Shown here: positions 37,961 through 48,800 of the stretch, in pieces
Layout of the letters: each line of letters starts with the position of its first letter
How positions within the stretch are numbered: the stretch's first letter is position 1
Assembly (NCBI GenBank): GCA_963277665.1
Contig: OY728165.1
Span: 1,754,324,772-1,754,388,771, forward strand
From: Viscum album
Taxonomy: Eukaryota; Streptophyta; Magnoliopsida; Santalales; Viscaceae
Length of the DNA stretch: 64,000 nucleotides
Direction of reading: 5' to 3'
Position numbers and translations under genes: made by a program
The notes under the pieces: generated by a model
What the model was told of the DNA's origin: nothing
The model's database searches: none
The model's input: only the letters and a program-made list of their open reading frames with translations

Positions 37961-38990
37961 ACTTACTAGGAGGATAGTGCAACCGATGACTAATCAGTTG
38001 GCTAGCTATAAACTCAGAGTTGTTGATGTGGAGTGGCTGAGCAATCCTGTTGTGGTGGACCGGTACACGGATGTTTTCCCTGATGAGGTTTTGGGTCTAC
38101 CTCATTGTAGAGAGGTATAATTTTACATTTACTTCTACCCCAGGACAACACCAATATCTACACCAGCATATCGGATGGCTCCCGCGATGTTTTGTGATCT
38201 GCGAGTACAACTGGAGGACATACATTGGAAGGGGTTTATTCGGCCCAGTGTTTTACCATGGGTAGCCTTGATTTTGTTTTCCAAGAAGGCGGATGGGAGC
38301 CTGAGACATTTCTTCAACATCGATGCCTGAACCGGGTGACAGTGAAGAAAATGTACCCACTTTTGAGGGCTTATGACCTCTTTGATCAGCTGAAGGGACC
38401 ACAATGTTTCTCGAAGATAGATCGCAGATCAGGCTATCACCAGCTCAAAGTGCGAGACGATGATGTGAAAAATAAGTCTTTCATATGACCGTATGACCAC
38501 TACGAGTTCTCGGTTATACCATTTGGCTTGACCAATGCTCCAACAGTGTTCATGGGAATCATGAACATGATTTTTCATCTATACCTTGACCACTTTGTAG
38601 TAGTCTTAATCGAAGACATTCTGATCTACTCGGCTACTGAGAAGGAGCATTCCTATCATTTGTGGGTATTACTGGACACACTCAATGTTAAATAGCTTTA
38701 TGGTAAGCTCTTTAAGTGTCAGTTCTAGATTAAAGATGTTCACTTTTAGGGACATGTCATATAAGATGCTGGAGATGCAGTGGATCCAATGAAGATTGAG
38801 GTGGTACTCGCTTGGGAGCCACCAAAGAGTGTGACGAAGGTATGAAGTTTCCTTTCTTTCTCCGGATACAACCAGAGATTTTTTCCAGATTTCTCCAGAG
38901 TTACAGCACCACAATCAGCATTGACTAAGAAGGAGAAACCCTTCATTTGGTCAGTGAAATTCAAGTGGAGTATTCAGGATCTGAGGTAGA
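37961..38990 (+). pseudogene. Element B reverse transcriptase remnant
   Basis: YTDVFPDEVLGLP (about 38060-38100) is the pre-RT linker. RT blocks follow: FIRPSVLPW, then AYDLFDQLKGPQCFSKIDRR and SGYHQLKV (about 38366-38455), and [11 protein letters not shown] (38520-38550). The catalytic motif reads LIEDILIYS: the first aspartate of the DD pair is glutamate (GAA 38612-38614). The thumb and connection follow as RGHVI, PMKIEVVLAWEPPKSVTKV and FSGYNQRFFPDFSRVTAP (to about 38910). The protein would copy element RNA into DNA; the E for D change and stops make it inactive. Family assignment is certain. Confidence 0.9.
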
Positions 38991-39440
38991 GGCTGACTAG
39001 TGCCCCCATCTTGAGGCTTTTAGATGAGGGCATATGGTATGCAGTTTACTGCGACACATCAGGGACTAGATTCAGATGTGTTCTAATGCAGTACTGAGCA
39101 ATGATCGCATATGGTTCTCGACAGATGAGATATCATGAGTAGAACTACGCAACCCATGACCTGGAGTTTGTTGCAGTGGACTTCTCCTTGATGATGTGGA
39201 AACATTATTTAATGGGAGAAGGATTTACTATATACTCTGATAACAATAGTCTCAGTTATATATTATCTCATAATGACCTGAACATAAGACAACAACATTG
39301 ATTTGAGTTCCTCCAGGACTATGACTTCGAGATAGTCTATACTCCAAGTAAGGGGATTGTTGTTGTATATGCACACAGCATGACGTCTGGTATACAGCTT
39401 CTAGGCGAGGCGATAGAGCAGGTGGCATCTTTATAGATAT
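38991..39440 (+). pseudogene. Element B RNase H remnant
   Basis: Blocks in order: FRCVLMQY (about 39075-39095), IAYGSRQMRYHE, YATHDLEFVAVDFSLMMWKH (39150-39210), FTIYSDNNSLSYILSHNDLN (39225-39285) and FEFLQDYDFEIVYTPSKG (39305-39355). These match the gypsy RNase H series AYASRQL, YxTHDLELAAV, YTDHKSLxY and DYDCEIxYHPGKAN. Some catalytic positions appear kept, but stops split the frame. Confidence 0.85.
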
Positions 39441-40938
39441 TTTTTGTTGATATAGAAAGATCATCTTTTCTTCAGTCTCTTACAGTCACTCCCCACTCAT
39501 TCAACGAGATAGGGATACACAACGGGGGGTGCTGACTATGAGAGACAACATGATTAGATTTCTATAGTACAAGCACCTGATGGATTTTATGAAGGTGGCT
39601 AGCACGTCATACATTTCAGAGGACATACCGTGGTACCAGTGTCAATTTAGAAGGAATTGTAGATGGAGTTACACGCATCCCCTATAGTGGTAAATCCTGG
39701 AATGGTGAAGATGTACTAGGATCTACGACGACTACACTGGTGGTTGGGAATAAATAAAGCAGTTGCAGAATTTGTTTCTCAGTGCCTCACCTGTTAGCAT
39801 TTGAAGGCATAGCATCAGGTATCATTAGGCGTGGTTCAACATTTAAAGGTCCCAGAGTGGAAGTTGGATGTGATATCAAAATACGTTATGATGAAACATA
39901 CATGTACATCTATGGTTCATGCCTATTTTTAGGTGATTTTTGACCGAATCACCAAGTTCTCCCATGTCTTACCAATTAGAGAACAGGGATCAGAAGAGAG
40001 CCTATGATGCCTCTACGTGGAAGAAATTATGAGGCTACATGGAGTACCCTTGACGATTGTATCTAATAGTGATGCAAATTTTACACCCCGGTTATGGAAG
40101 GTGTTTTAGTAGCGTTTCGGGACGCAATTTCGTTTGAGCACCATCTTCCATTGTCAGACGAATGGTCAAACTGAGTAGACCATTCAGACCATCGAGTACA
40201 TGTTGTGTGCTTGGGTCGTCGACTTCGGTCATAGTTGAGAAGATCACTTTCCTTTGATGGAGTTTTCATAAAACAACATCTATCACTCCACCATTGGGAT
40301 TGAACCTTTTGAGGCATTATACCTGAGACATTAAGATCACCCTTGTGCTGGACTAACCCAGGGGAGTCAGCACTAGTGGGATCAGAGATGGTACATGCTA
40401 CTGTAAAGAAGGTGCAGATCATCCACGAGTGGATGAAGACATCACATAGAAGGTAGTAATCGAATGCCGATATGAGACAAAGTCCTCTGGATTTATAGGA
40501 TGACGACCACATATTTCTACGGGTCTCACCTCGATGAGGTTTACTGAGATTTGTCCGAGGAGGAATGTTAACTCCAAGATTCATCAGACCTTTTTAGGTC
40601 CTCAGCGTAGTTGGCAAGGAGGAATATCGCTTACCCCTTCCACGTCAGTTGCACCGAGTGCACGAAATCTTCCATGAATCCCAACTAAAGAGATATATGC
40701 ATTACCCTTCCAACATCATCAACAATGGAGTGATGGATTTCGATGATGAGGCGACCTCAACGGATGTTCTAGTAGAGATTGAGGATCTATAGGGGCAGGT
40801 CCTTTGTGGATGGTCGATACCTCTAGTGTGCGTTCATTGGTAGTATGGGAACCTCCAAAAGATCACATGGGAGTGGGAGGTTCAGATGTGTACTTAGTAT
40901 CCCCACTTGCATACCTAGTTATGAGTTGTGGCATATAG
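39441..40938 (+). pseudogene. Element B integrase remnant
   Basis: The zinc-binding region is visible as DLRRLHWWLGINKAVAEF and CLTC (39720-39800). The core follows with VPEWKLDVIS, FDRITKFSHVLPI (39940-39980), MRLHGVPLTIVSNSD (40030-40075), FHCQTNGQTE (40140-40175) and TIGIEPFEALYLR (40290-40325). The C-terminal part has YRLPLPRQLHRVHEIFHESQ (40630-40685). Stops such as the one in FS*NNIYHSTIG interrupt it. Integrase would insert the DNA copy. This is the longest integrase trace in the window. The minus-strand open stretch 40081-40584 is its shadow. Confidence 0.85.
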
Positions 40939-40965
40939 GGATGCAAAGCCCTGAGTTGGAAAAAA
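40939..40965 (+). other. Polypurine-tract region of element B
   Basis: The purine-rich run gagttggaaaaaa directly precedes the TG of the 3' LTR. Confidence 0.6.
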
Positions 40966-41329
40966 TGTAATGACCCGGAAATTCCGCATAATATTTTTAA
41001 ATACATGAGAATTTTACGAGTCTAGAAAAATATATGGAGCATGATTCTGAGTCCCAGAGTGCCTAAAAATAATTTCTAAACATTTTTTCGTTTACCTTCA
41101 GTAAACATCCGAGCGGGTATTTAAAACTAATGAACCAGTGCTCAGAATTGAAATCCGAGGACACTGTTGAACTTGCAGCGTTGATATTCACCAAAGGAGA
41201 CTTTCACATCGACAGTAGTTGGTTGAGGGTGAAAGTTATTTTTTGGGTTTTTTGTGGAAATAATAAAATAAAATAATCACATAATTTATTTTATTTGTCG
41301 TAACCAAAAAATTTTGATGATGAGAAGTA

Positions 41330-41430
41330 GGGACCACCAGACCATAACCTCCCAAGAGAGGTTATGGTGGTTGGGACCACCCAAGCCCAACCTCCCATGA
41401 GAAGTTATGGTGTCGGGGACCACCTGAGGC
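41330..41430 (+). repeat. 43-bp tandem repeat with inverted repeat, element B 3' LTR
   Basis: Units start with gggacc at 41330, 41373 and 41416. The first contains 11-bp inverted arms ACCATAACCTC / GAGGTTATGGT (41341-41368) around six bases, the counterpart of the palindrome in the 5' LTR. Confidence 0.8.
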
Positions 41431-42239
41431 CTAAACCTCTCAACTCCTTCTTTAATGTGGAGGAGTCTCTTGAGCTTCCTCCTCATTAAATATGCCATCC
41501 CTCCACATAATTAATTATTCCACCCATAAATTAATTAATTAAATCATTTTGAAATTGATCCAACAAAATGTAATTTGAAATCTTAAATTATGAAGTTGGA
41601 TATATATTTTTTTTGAAGGAATTGGGGAAAAAGGATTGGCATAGGAGAGAGATTTGGGGATCTTGGGAGAATGCTCTCAAATGAAGAAAACCAACGATGA
41701 ACTCCATACCCAACTTCAACTTTCATCCTCAAGACTTCATCTGATGTCGGACAACTTCATCAACGAAGAATTGAAATCTGTCCTTCCTTCCCGTGCCAAC
41801 GCCAATGAACAACATGAAGTATGGGTTTATTTCGATATGATTATCACTTCCCATGTACTCCCCTTATATTTTATTTTGCGGGCTGAGAACAATAATTGCC
41901 GGAGGATAAGATTCCTTGTTCAATGCTCATGTTATTTATGACCCGCTTGCTAACACTCTAATGTAGAGGGAACAAGAAAAACAAACATGGCCTGACCCCT
42001 CCGATGTTCTTCTTGAATGGTGTACCCCTTCATGAAGGATGAAGACGATCATGGTGATAGCCCCTAGAGCGGGATTTTGGGCACTAACAAGGCATGATAA
42101 TGGAGGACAGAAACACCACCGACATCGATGAAGGCGACAATGAAACGACACTGCCACGCGAACAAACTTCTGCACCACGGTAGTGCCACCGCTCTGCAGC
42201 CTAACTACACCACAGTCAGGCTGTCGTCCGCCATCGAAC

Positions 42240-42665
42240 CACACGGCCGAGTCATGCCGCCGCTACCCTCCGAGCAGCCCCATGGAGCTTCGCTGCGCTA
42301 CTCCGGCCAAGCCACCCCATGGCCAGGCCACTTCGGCTGATCCCCCCATGGCACCGAGCCACTCTGGAAGATCCAACAACAGCATCGAGAGGCTCTGTCC
42401 AAGCCTCTCGTGGCACTGAGCCTCTCCAGCCAAGACACCCCACGGATGGGCCACTCCGGCCGAGCCTCCTCACTGCTGGGTTTCTCATGCCGAGCTGCCC
42501 CACAACACCTATCTGCTCTGGCTGAGCTGCCTCGTGGCACTGAGACACTCCGGCTGAGTTGTCCCGTGACTCCAAGCTGCTTCGGCCGCACCACCCTATG
42601 GCCCCGAGCGGCTCGGTCTGAGACACCCTATAGCCTTCTCCCTTCTGGATGATCCACCCCAGCAG
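42240..42665 (+). repeat. GC-rich ~30-bp minisatellite, element B 3' LTR
   Basis: About a dozen units of the form ccactccggccgagc, then about seven C/G-rich bases, then atggcaccgag. The period is 30-33 bp. Overlapping open stretches appear on both strands for the same reason as in the 5' copy. Confidence 0.75.
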
Positions 42666-43261
42666 AGTCAGCCTGCAGCCTCGCACCATCCACAACTGAA
42701 CCCTCGTGGCCCCTCGTGGCTTGCCGGACCTCCCAGAAGGCCAGGCTTCTCAACATGGTCCGGGCCTGACCCAGCGTGTCGGACCTAACCCAACGGTACG
42801 TGCTTCACTTTGGGCCGGGTTGGACCAGACCCAGGCCCCATACGACCCATTTACTTTCTTGTGGAAATTACTTTAGCACCGGACATCTGACTGATGAACC
42901 ATCAGGGGTGCTGAAATTCATGGAGTTAGGCGATCCCTTTGAAATACCCCACTGGTGTTTTGGAATAAGATGACGAACGGTCAGGTTTGATTGAGCATGA
43001 ATCTAACCGGGTCATAGGGACTAAAAGGCTAATAAATCATAGATTGGGGGTCCGATTGATATGTCGTCTATTTAATTGAGACCCATATGTCATGGCAGAC
43101 CATTGAGATTCTTCTTCTTCTAACATCGTGGTATTTGGAGTATCGACCAGTAGCTCGTGAAGAGGATCCTCCTGGATTTGAGCGAACATAGTGAAGGAAC
43201 CCAATTGATGGTTGCGACTTGAGGACTACTGACTTTTTCGACTTGAATTGACTTGACAGGC

Positions 43262-43620
43262 CTAGTGGGGAGCACCTCTATGTGACGTGGCAGACCCATG
43301 GTGGGGATCACCTCTGGGTGACGCGACTGACCCGTGGTACACGATAGGAGGAGTATCTCATCAGGCCACGGTGTAGATCACCTCTATGTTACATGGTAGA
43401 CCCACTGTACTCAAATGGAGGAGTACCACAACATGTCACGAGGCGGAGCACCTCTGTGTGATGCAGAAAAACCATGGTGAGGATTGCCTCTTTAAGACAT
43501 AATAGACCCATAGTACATGACAAGTGGAGTAACTCTGTAGTCCATGGATTGTGGGAAGCACCTCAGTGTGACGCGGCCGGCCCACAATACTCGATAGAGA
43601 AGGGGATCTCCAACAGCCGA
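43262..43620 (+). repeat. Third tandem array, element B 3' LTR (about six units)
   Basis: Units containing gagcacctctgtgtgacg and gacccatgg start near 43268, 43307, 43376, 43445, 43482 and 43556. This is two more than in the 5' LTR. Confidence 0.7.
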
Positions 43621-44352
43621 GGTGTTCTTTGATGTGATGGGTGATGTTACTTGTTACTACCCCTAAAATAAATCATGGTGTGAGCATAGTTAGTATCACT
43701 ATATTTTCTCATGATTGACATGAATTAATTGATAAATTAGTTATACGTATGGTCATATACCTCTGTACAGTTATCCATTGATTTCATACTTTATGGTTTA
43801 TCCATGGTGGTTTTTGTGAGACCTTGAGGGTCTTAGAGTCCATACTGACTATCATTATACTCACCCCTGTATGGGATATTCACGCACCTTTTTGTGTTCG
43901 ATGCAGAAGACAAACATCACTAACTAAAGCTAAGAGTACCATGGCTGGATAGTGCCCGGAGGTGGACCATACGACATGTCGTTATGCACAGAAGACGGGT
44001 CGATGTGGAGTTATAAGGAGGTGATCTGTACTTACCCTTCTTGTAGGAACCTTAGAGGGGGGTCGACTATCATTCTTTTCTCTTTATTTAATTGTATTTT
44101 ATTTAAGTTATACGTGTACCTTTACTGTTGTGCTTGTATTATAACCCTTTTACTTTCAGAAATCTATTGGTTATATAGTTATCTTGTGTTCATATCTTCC
44201 TATGTTCTTGGTTACATGAGTTTTTAGGTTATCAAGGCATTGCCTTGCTAGTTTTAGGGAAACCACCTTTCAGTTCTAGTCGCCGGCCCCTGACCTATGG
44301 AAGGCAGGAATGGGGTAGTCACGGCACAGGCCCTGAGGGATAGGTCATGACA

Positions 44353-44762
44353 TATGATGCAATAAAACTTATGATGAACCAATGAATACATTGTAGCCTA
44401 TGAAAATAAGAATCATTTTTTGTATGACTGGTTTATATCTACATGTGATTCATTTTTGATTTCCCACAGGGATCATTGCAAGGATGGTTTTATAATTTCC
44501 TTTCAATGGATATGTTTTTATTTTAATATAATATAGTTATTCATAAGGATCATTCATCCTTACATTGGGGATTTATATGTATGATTGGAGTCTTTATAGT
44601 CATCATCTACCATGTTTTGATAATGAAATTTAAGATGATATCAAAAATGGATTGTATTAAATGTCACTTAGTATGATATATCTCTATGTATTATTTAAGG
44701 ACAATTTTTTTTATGATTCAATGTATTCCAACATATTGATAATTTATTTTTATTGTGATTCT
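44353..44762 (+). other. Putative right-hand interior remnant of element E
   Basis: These 410 bases lie between element B and the right LTR of E. No domain could be read. If E is one element, they are the last part of its interior, after RNase H. Confidence 0.35.
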
Positions 44763-45877
44763 TGTTAATTTTTATGAATCAAACCAATGGTGATGCTGAG
44801 AGAAGTGGTTCACACCACAAGCATCATTGCCACATCACAACACAAAGAAAAATGAACACGTGGAATGAATTTAAATAAATAAAAATTGTGGGAAATTTAT
44901 TTATGATCAAGATATAATATTAATATACCACATGAATATTTATTATCTGTTCTTCAATAGTTTTTAAACATAATTTTTTATTGAATTAATTTGAATAAAT
45001 ACAAAGAAACGGCCATGAGTGAATTCAAATTCTTTATGTTAATGAAGAAATATTCAAGATGAAATAGGGAAAATATATAGGTAGGAAGAAGAAGAAATCA
45101 GAAATATTATTGGTATAATTTTCACAATGAAAAATATGTGTATAAAAGGATATAACTAAACAAATTATGCAATAACATTATGTTGAAAAAGAAGGAGATA
45201 AAACTAATTGAACCATAGATATCATTTTAATTTAGGATGTTTTAGAAGATTACCAATACTATAACTGATGTGATGGATTTATCAAGTAAATGTGATGATG
45301 TAAATATGAGGAAAAATGTATGTAAATATTTGAATAGAATAAGGCGACATCAAAATGTATTAAAATATTGGTTTCTTTAAATAAATGTTTGAAAGAGGAG
45401 TTTGGGAGGTCCTTTAAACAACTATTATAAGGTATTATATTGAACCCATTGAGAAATGGTAAGAATATGGTTGAGATATAGCTTCCATTGGATGGATACA
45501 CTATAGAGAACCAATTGGGAGACATCCCTGGTAGTCACTTAGAGATTGATAATTTTAAGAGGTTCTCTTCTAGGTAATTTGGGAGATTATATTTCATTAT
45601 TTGTTTTGGAGATATCTTGTGATTGTACTCTAGTTATTTTTAGTGGAGAGACAATGTCTGGGAACTTAAATAAAACCTGGAAAGGAGTATGATTTCAATG
45701 ATCAATCTTTTTAATATATTATGTACATTTATTATATTTCTGATTATTCAATCTTATGATGAGAGACATAAGAATGATAGTTTATTAACATTAAAAAATA
45801 ATAAATGTTTTTAAAAAGAATACATAATAAACCAATGTAGAACTAATCAACCCATACCGATCATAGTGATCTAGTCA
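44763..45877 (+). repeat. Element E right LTR
   Basis: It starts tgttaatttttatg and shares gatggtgatg, ttgaataaatacaaa, a ggaagaagaagaa run and tcttgtgattgtact with the left LTR, with similar spacing throughout. It ends near gtgatctagtca. It is 1115 bp long, against 1117 on the left. Confidence 0.55.
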
Positions 45878-48800
45878 GAATTGGGCTCTAAATTATTTTT
45901 ATATATCACCACTAGGGGCTAGTCATTTTACTGGATATAGTACTGAGGGTGTTCTGAGAATGATCATAACCCCATTTAACCGAGTTTCAATATCAAACAC
46001 CTTATGGTTAGAATAATCTTATTGATTCATAACATAATAAGTTATGGAATTTATTATTTAATATATATATAATGTTTTTATAATATATTTAAATGTCATT
46101 GATGGAGTTATCTTCTCCCTTTTATTTGAGGTAATTAATTGGAATACGTTTATGTTTTTGGAAACATATCAGAAAAAGGAGATAATTTTGGTTGATGTTC
46201 ATGGTCTTAAAACATCTCCCTGAGGATTATTCATCTTTTGATGAAATATGTTACACTCATTAGCATCATTCGTGTAATATTGTAGTTATATTATAAAGAG
46301 TTGTCATTCCATGAATGTATAAGATGTAGAAAATTCACATAACCAAAATGGAACCATTGATAAATAATATTGATTCCTCTGTTGCAGAAAACCTTGAGAT
46401 TCACTATAGATTTATTAATGTGATGCAAATAATTTATATGGGAAAACTATGATGAATAAAACATTTTATACCATGAGATATAGGACCTTATTTCCCTTAA
46501 GGTAGGGTTGTGTGATTGATTGGGAATAGTTGGCCTAGGGGGTTATACATTGTGATCCATTAGTTACGTTATTTCTTATTGTCTAGTTGATTAGGGAGTG
46601 AGGTTAGTGTTGACCCCTCAACAATTTGTGTGTATTGAGGTGGGTATACAATGAAAAGGTTTTATATAATGTATGGGAGTAAGATCACCAACCTATCCAA
46701 ACCATGAAGTGAGGTGATCATCATGATGAAACTATTTTATTTCATTTACTAGTTTATTTGTGTGATCAATTAAGCCATGGCGTGAATGTCACTATATGAA
46801 GGGGTTCTATGAAATTTCCATAGTGAGATTTGACCCTAGATTTTTGAAATGATATAAAGGAGCCTATATGTGGTGTGTATAAATTGATTTGGCATTGGGG
46901 ACAATAATGGGTTCCTTGGTATTATTTTAACTTTAGAGAGGACCATCATACGTTTGTTAAATTAGTTGTAGGATTTTTTAAATTCATGGATTGGAATAAG
47001 TTATGTTTTTGAAAGTAAAATCAAGGAAATTAATATTGGGTTTGGTAAGACATGAAACTATCTGACCCTCATGATATATGTGTGTTCATAATTTGTTCAA
47101 CTGATTTTTTATTTATTTAAAAAATTTATTTGTTTTATGTGAATAATTTTAATGTGAATGTTATTTGGTCACTATTACCACCTATTTTGATGATGATATT
47201 TAGTGAATCTAGTGGTATCCTTTATTCCAACCCATAAAATTTATGATACATGATGTATTCAAGGGAGGAAGATATTTCGATTTGAGGTATTGGTGTTATG
47301 TAATGGAGTTGGGGGTTTTTATTCGACCTGTGGTTTTGATATAGTTTGACATAGATAGAGGTGATTTATTATATCAACAGGGATTAATGATATGTGGTGG
47401 ATTATGGAGTAGGAACTATTATAATCGTGTGAAGTGATGATATATGATGGAGTTAGGTGTGAGAACTATTCTTATCCAAGGTATATATGGTACGTATTAA
47501 AACCAATAACACATATATTGGATTTTATTAAAACTATAAGAGTTCAACAATTAAGGAAGAAAATATTTGATGGGAAGGTTGTTGGATTTATGAATGATAT
47601 GTATTATAGATTTGGTGAAACTATAATGTTTTTTTGATGATGGATTGAAAATAAATGATGGATTTATAATGTGGAATGATTGTGAATGGTGTCCACATAA
47701 TATAGATGTTTTGATTACAATAATACATTGAGTATTCAATTAGTATGAATTGGACTGAGGAAGGCTAGAAATATAATGAATATGATTTTTATTTTTCGAT
47801 ATTGTAAACATTTAGAATATTGAATACTGTATTAGTTGAAAATAAATGAATTTTTAATATGGTTTATCATGTATATGTATTTACTAATCTAGAAGTTCTG
47901 ATTTTTTTCTTATAAAGACTATGAATATTTATAATCCAAATGTTTTCCATATTTTTAAATTTATGTGGTATGATTCTAGAATTGAGAGGACCAAATGATT
48001 TTATAGAATTATCTAGAGATTATTTTGAATTTATTGGTGAATAAATATTTCCCAAATCGCTGAACCATTCCCTAGTGTTTCAGATAATAAAAAAGTTATT
48101 ATAAAATTTCTTGGGTTGAGAATATGTGGGTGTGTTTATGTCATTTCAATGTGGATGAATTTCATTATTTAATTGTAAAATTAGATGTACCATAGTGAAT
48201 GATGTTTCAGTTATTATATTTATTCATGGAAAGAATAAATGAGAATCACACATAAGTGGTTTTCATTTTATGGGAATTAAAATATTATGTATCATGGATG
48301 AACTAGAGTTTTTAAATATCTTGAATGACCATTTAAATAATAGTTTCTTAGACTATGGTGAAGATGTAAAAATTAAAAAATGTAGGAGATTTTGGAAATA
48401 ATGAAACTGAGGGGTTTTTTTATTGAGGAGTACAACTATATAATATATTAAGTAAACTATGGTAAGTTGGAAGTCTGTATCGAATGTCACGCAAAACCAA
48501 ATAAGAAGATAAACAAAACATGCTATAGAAGAGGGAATTGTTACATGAGATAATAGCTAAGTAAAATTTAAAACCTAAAAATATGTGTTTTATAATATAT
48601 ATGGGAATTATATAAAATCCTATTCAAAATTAGTAGTTGGAGAGTACCATGTCTTGAAGGTGAGCATTTATAGTATCAAGTTTGTGAATTTCATGTTGAT
48701 CACAAACTACTGAGAATGAAGATATGATTTTTAATCGGATTTTCAGTCTTGGGTAGTAATATATATCTTAAATATATGGTTAAATATTTTTCTCAGGGTA

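Larger units (their letters stand above)
33368..44352 (+). mobile_element. Element B: near full-length, decayed Ty3/gypsy retrotransposon
   Basis: The LTRs 33368-36116 and 40966-44352 enclose a PBS, gag, protease, RT, RNase H, integrase and a purine-rich tract in gypsy order. The LTRs share start, end and three tandem-repeat arrays in the same order; the length difference (2749 against 3387 bp) comes partly from different repeat numbers in the arrays. Stops and shifts break every domain. The left end lies three bases from the right end of element A. No clear five-base target-site duplication was found (caaaa on the left, tatga on the right), so the insertion order relative to A is open. Confidence 0.9.
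40966..44352 (+). repeat. Element B 3' LTR
   Basis: It starts tgtaatgacccgg and ends ..taggtcatgaca. All three tandem arrays of the 5' LTR are present in the same order. At 3387 bp it is about 640 bp longer than the 5' copy. Open stretches inside (41286-41498, 42128-42695, 43952-44227) show no known domains. Confidence 0.85.
16863..45877 (+). mobile_element. Element E: copia-like retrotransposon apparently split by elements A and B
   Basis: Two similar segments of nearly equal length (16863-17979 and 44763-45877) both start with tgtta, share gatggtgatg near the start and a ttgaataaatacaaa block in the middle, and have similar ends. Between them, once A (22005-33364) and B (33368-44352) are removed, about 4.4 kb of interior remains, close to the usual length for copia. 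Gag (near 18.6-18.9 kb) and integrase (near 20.9 kb) traces lie in the correct order and strand. No convincing target-site duplication was found, and both LTRs have PPT-like sequence before and PBS-like sequence after, so a tandem arrangement or two separate insertions remain possible. Confidence 0.5.

Noticed and set aside
36399..40938. Endogenous pararetrovirus (caulimovirid-like) sequence
   Set aside because: The RT is followed by RNase H and a clear integrase between LTRs with PBS and PPT, which is Ty3/gypsy structure; no movement-protein motif was seen.
42252..42695. 147-residue open frame on the minus strand
   Set aside because: Same minisatellite in the 3' LTR of B, with several overlapping frames on both strands.
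48680..48800. RNase H remnant from HVDHKLLRM
   Set aside because: One short match only; no RT upstream or integrase downstream could be read.
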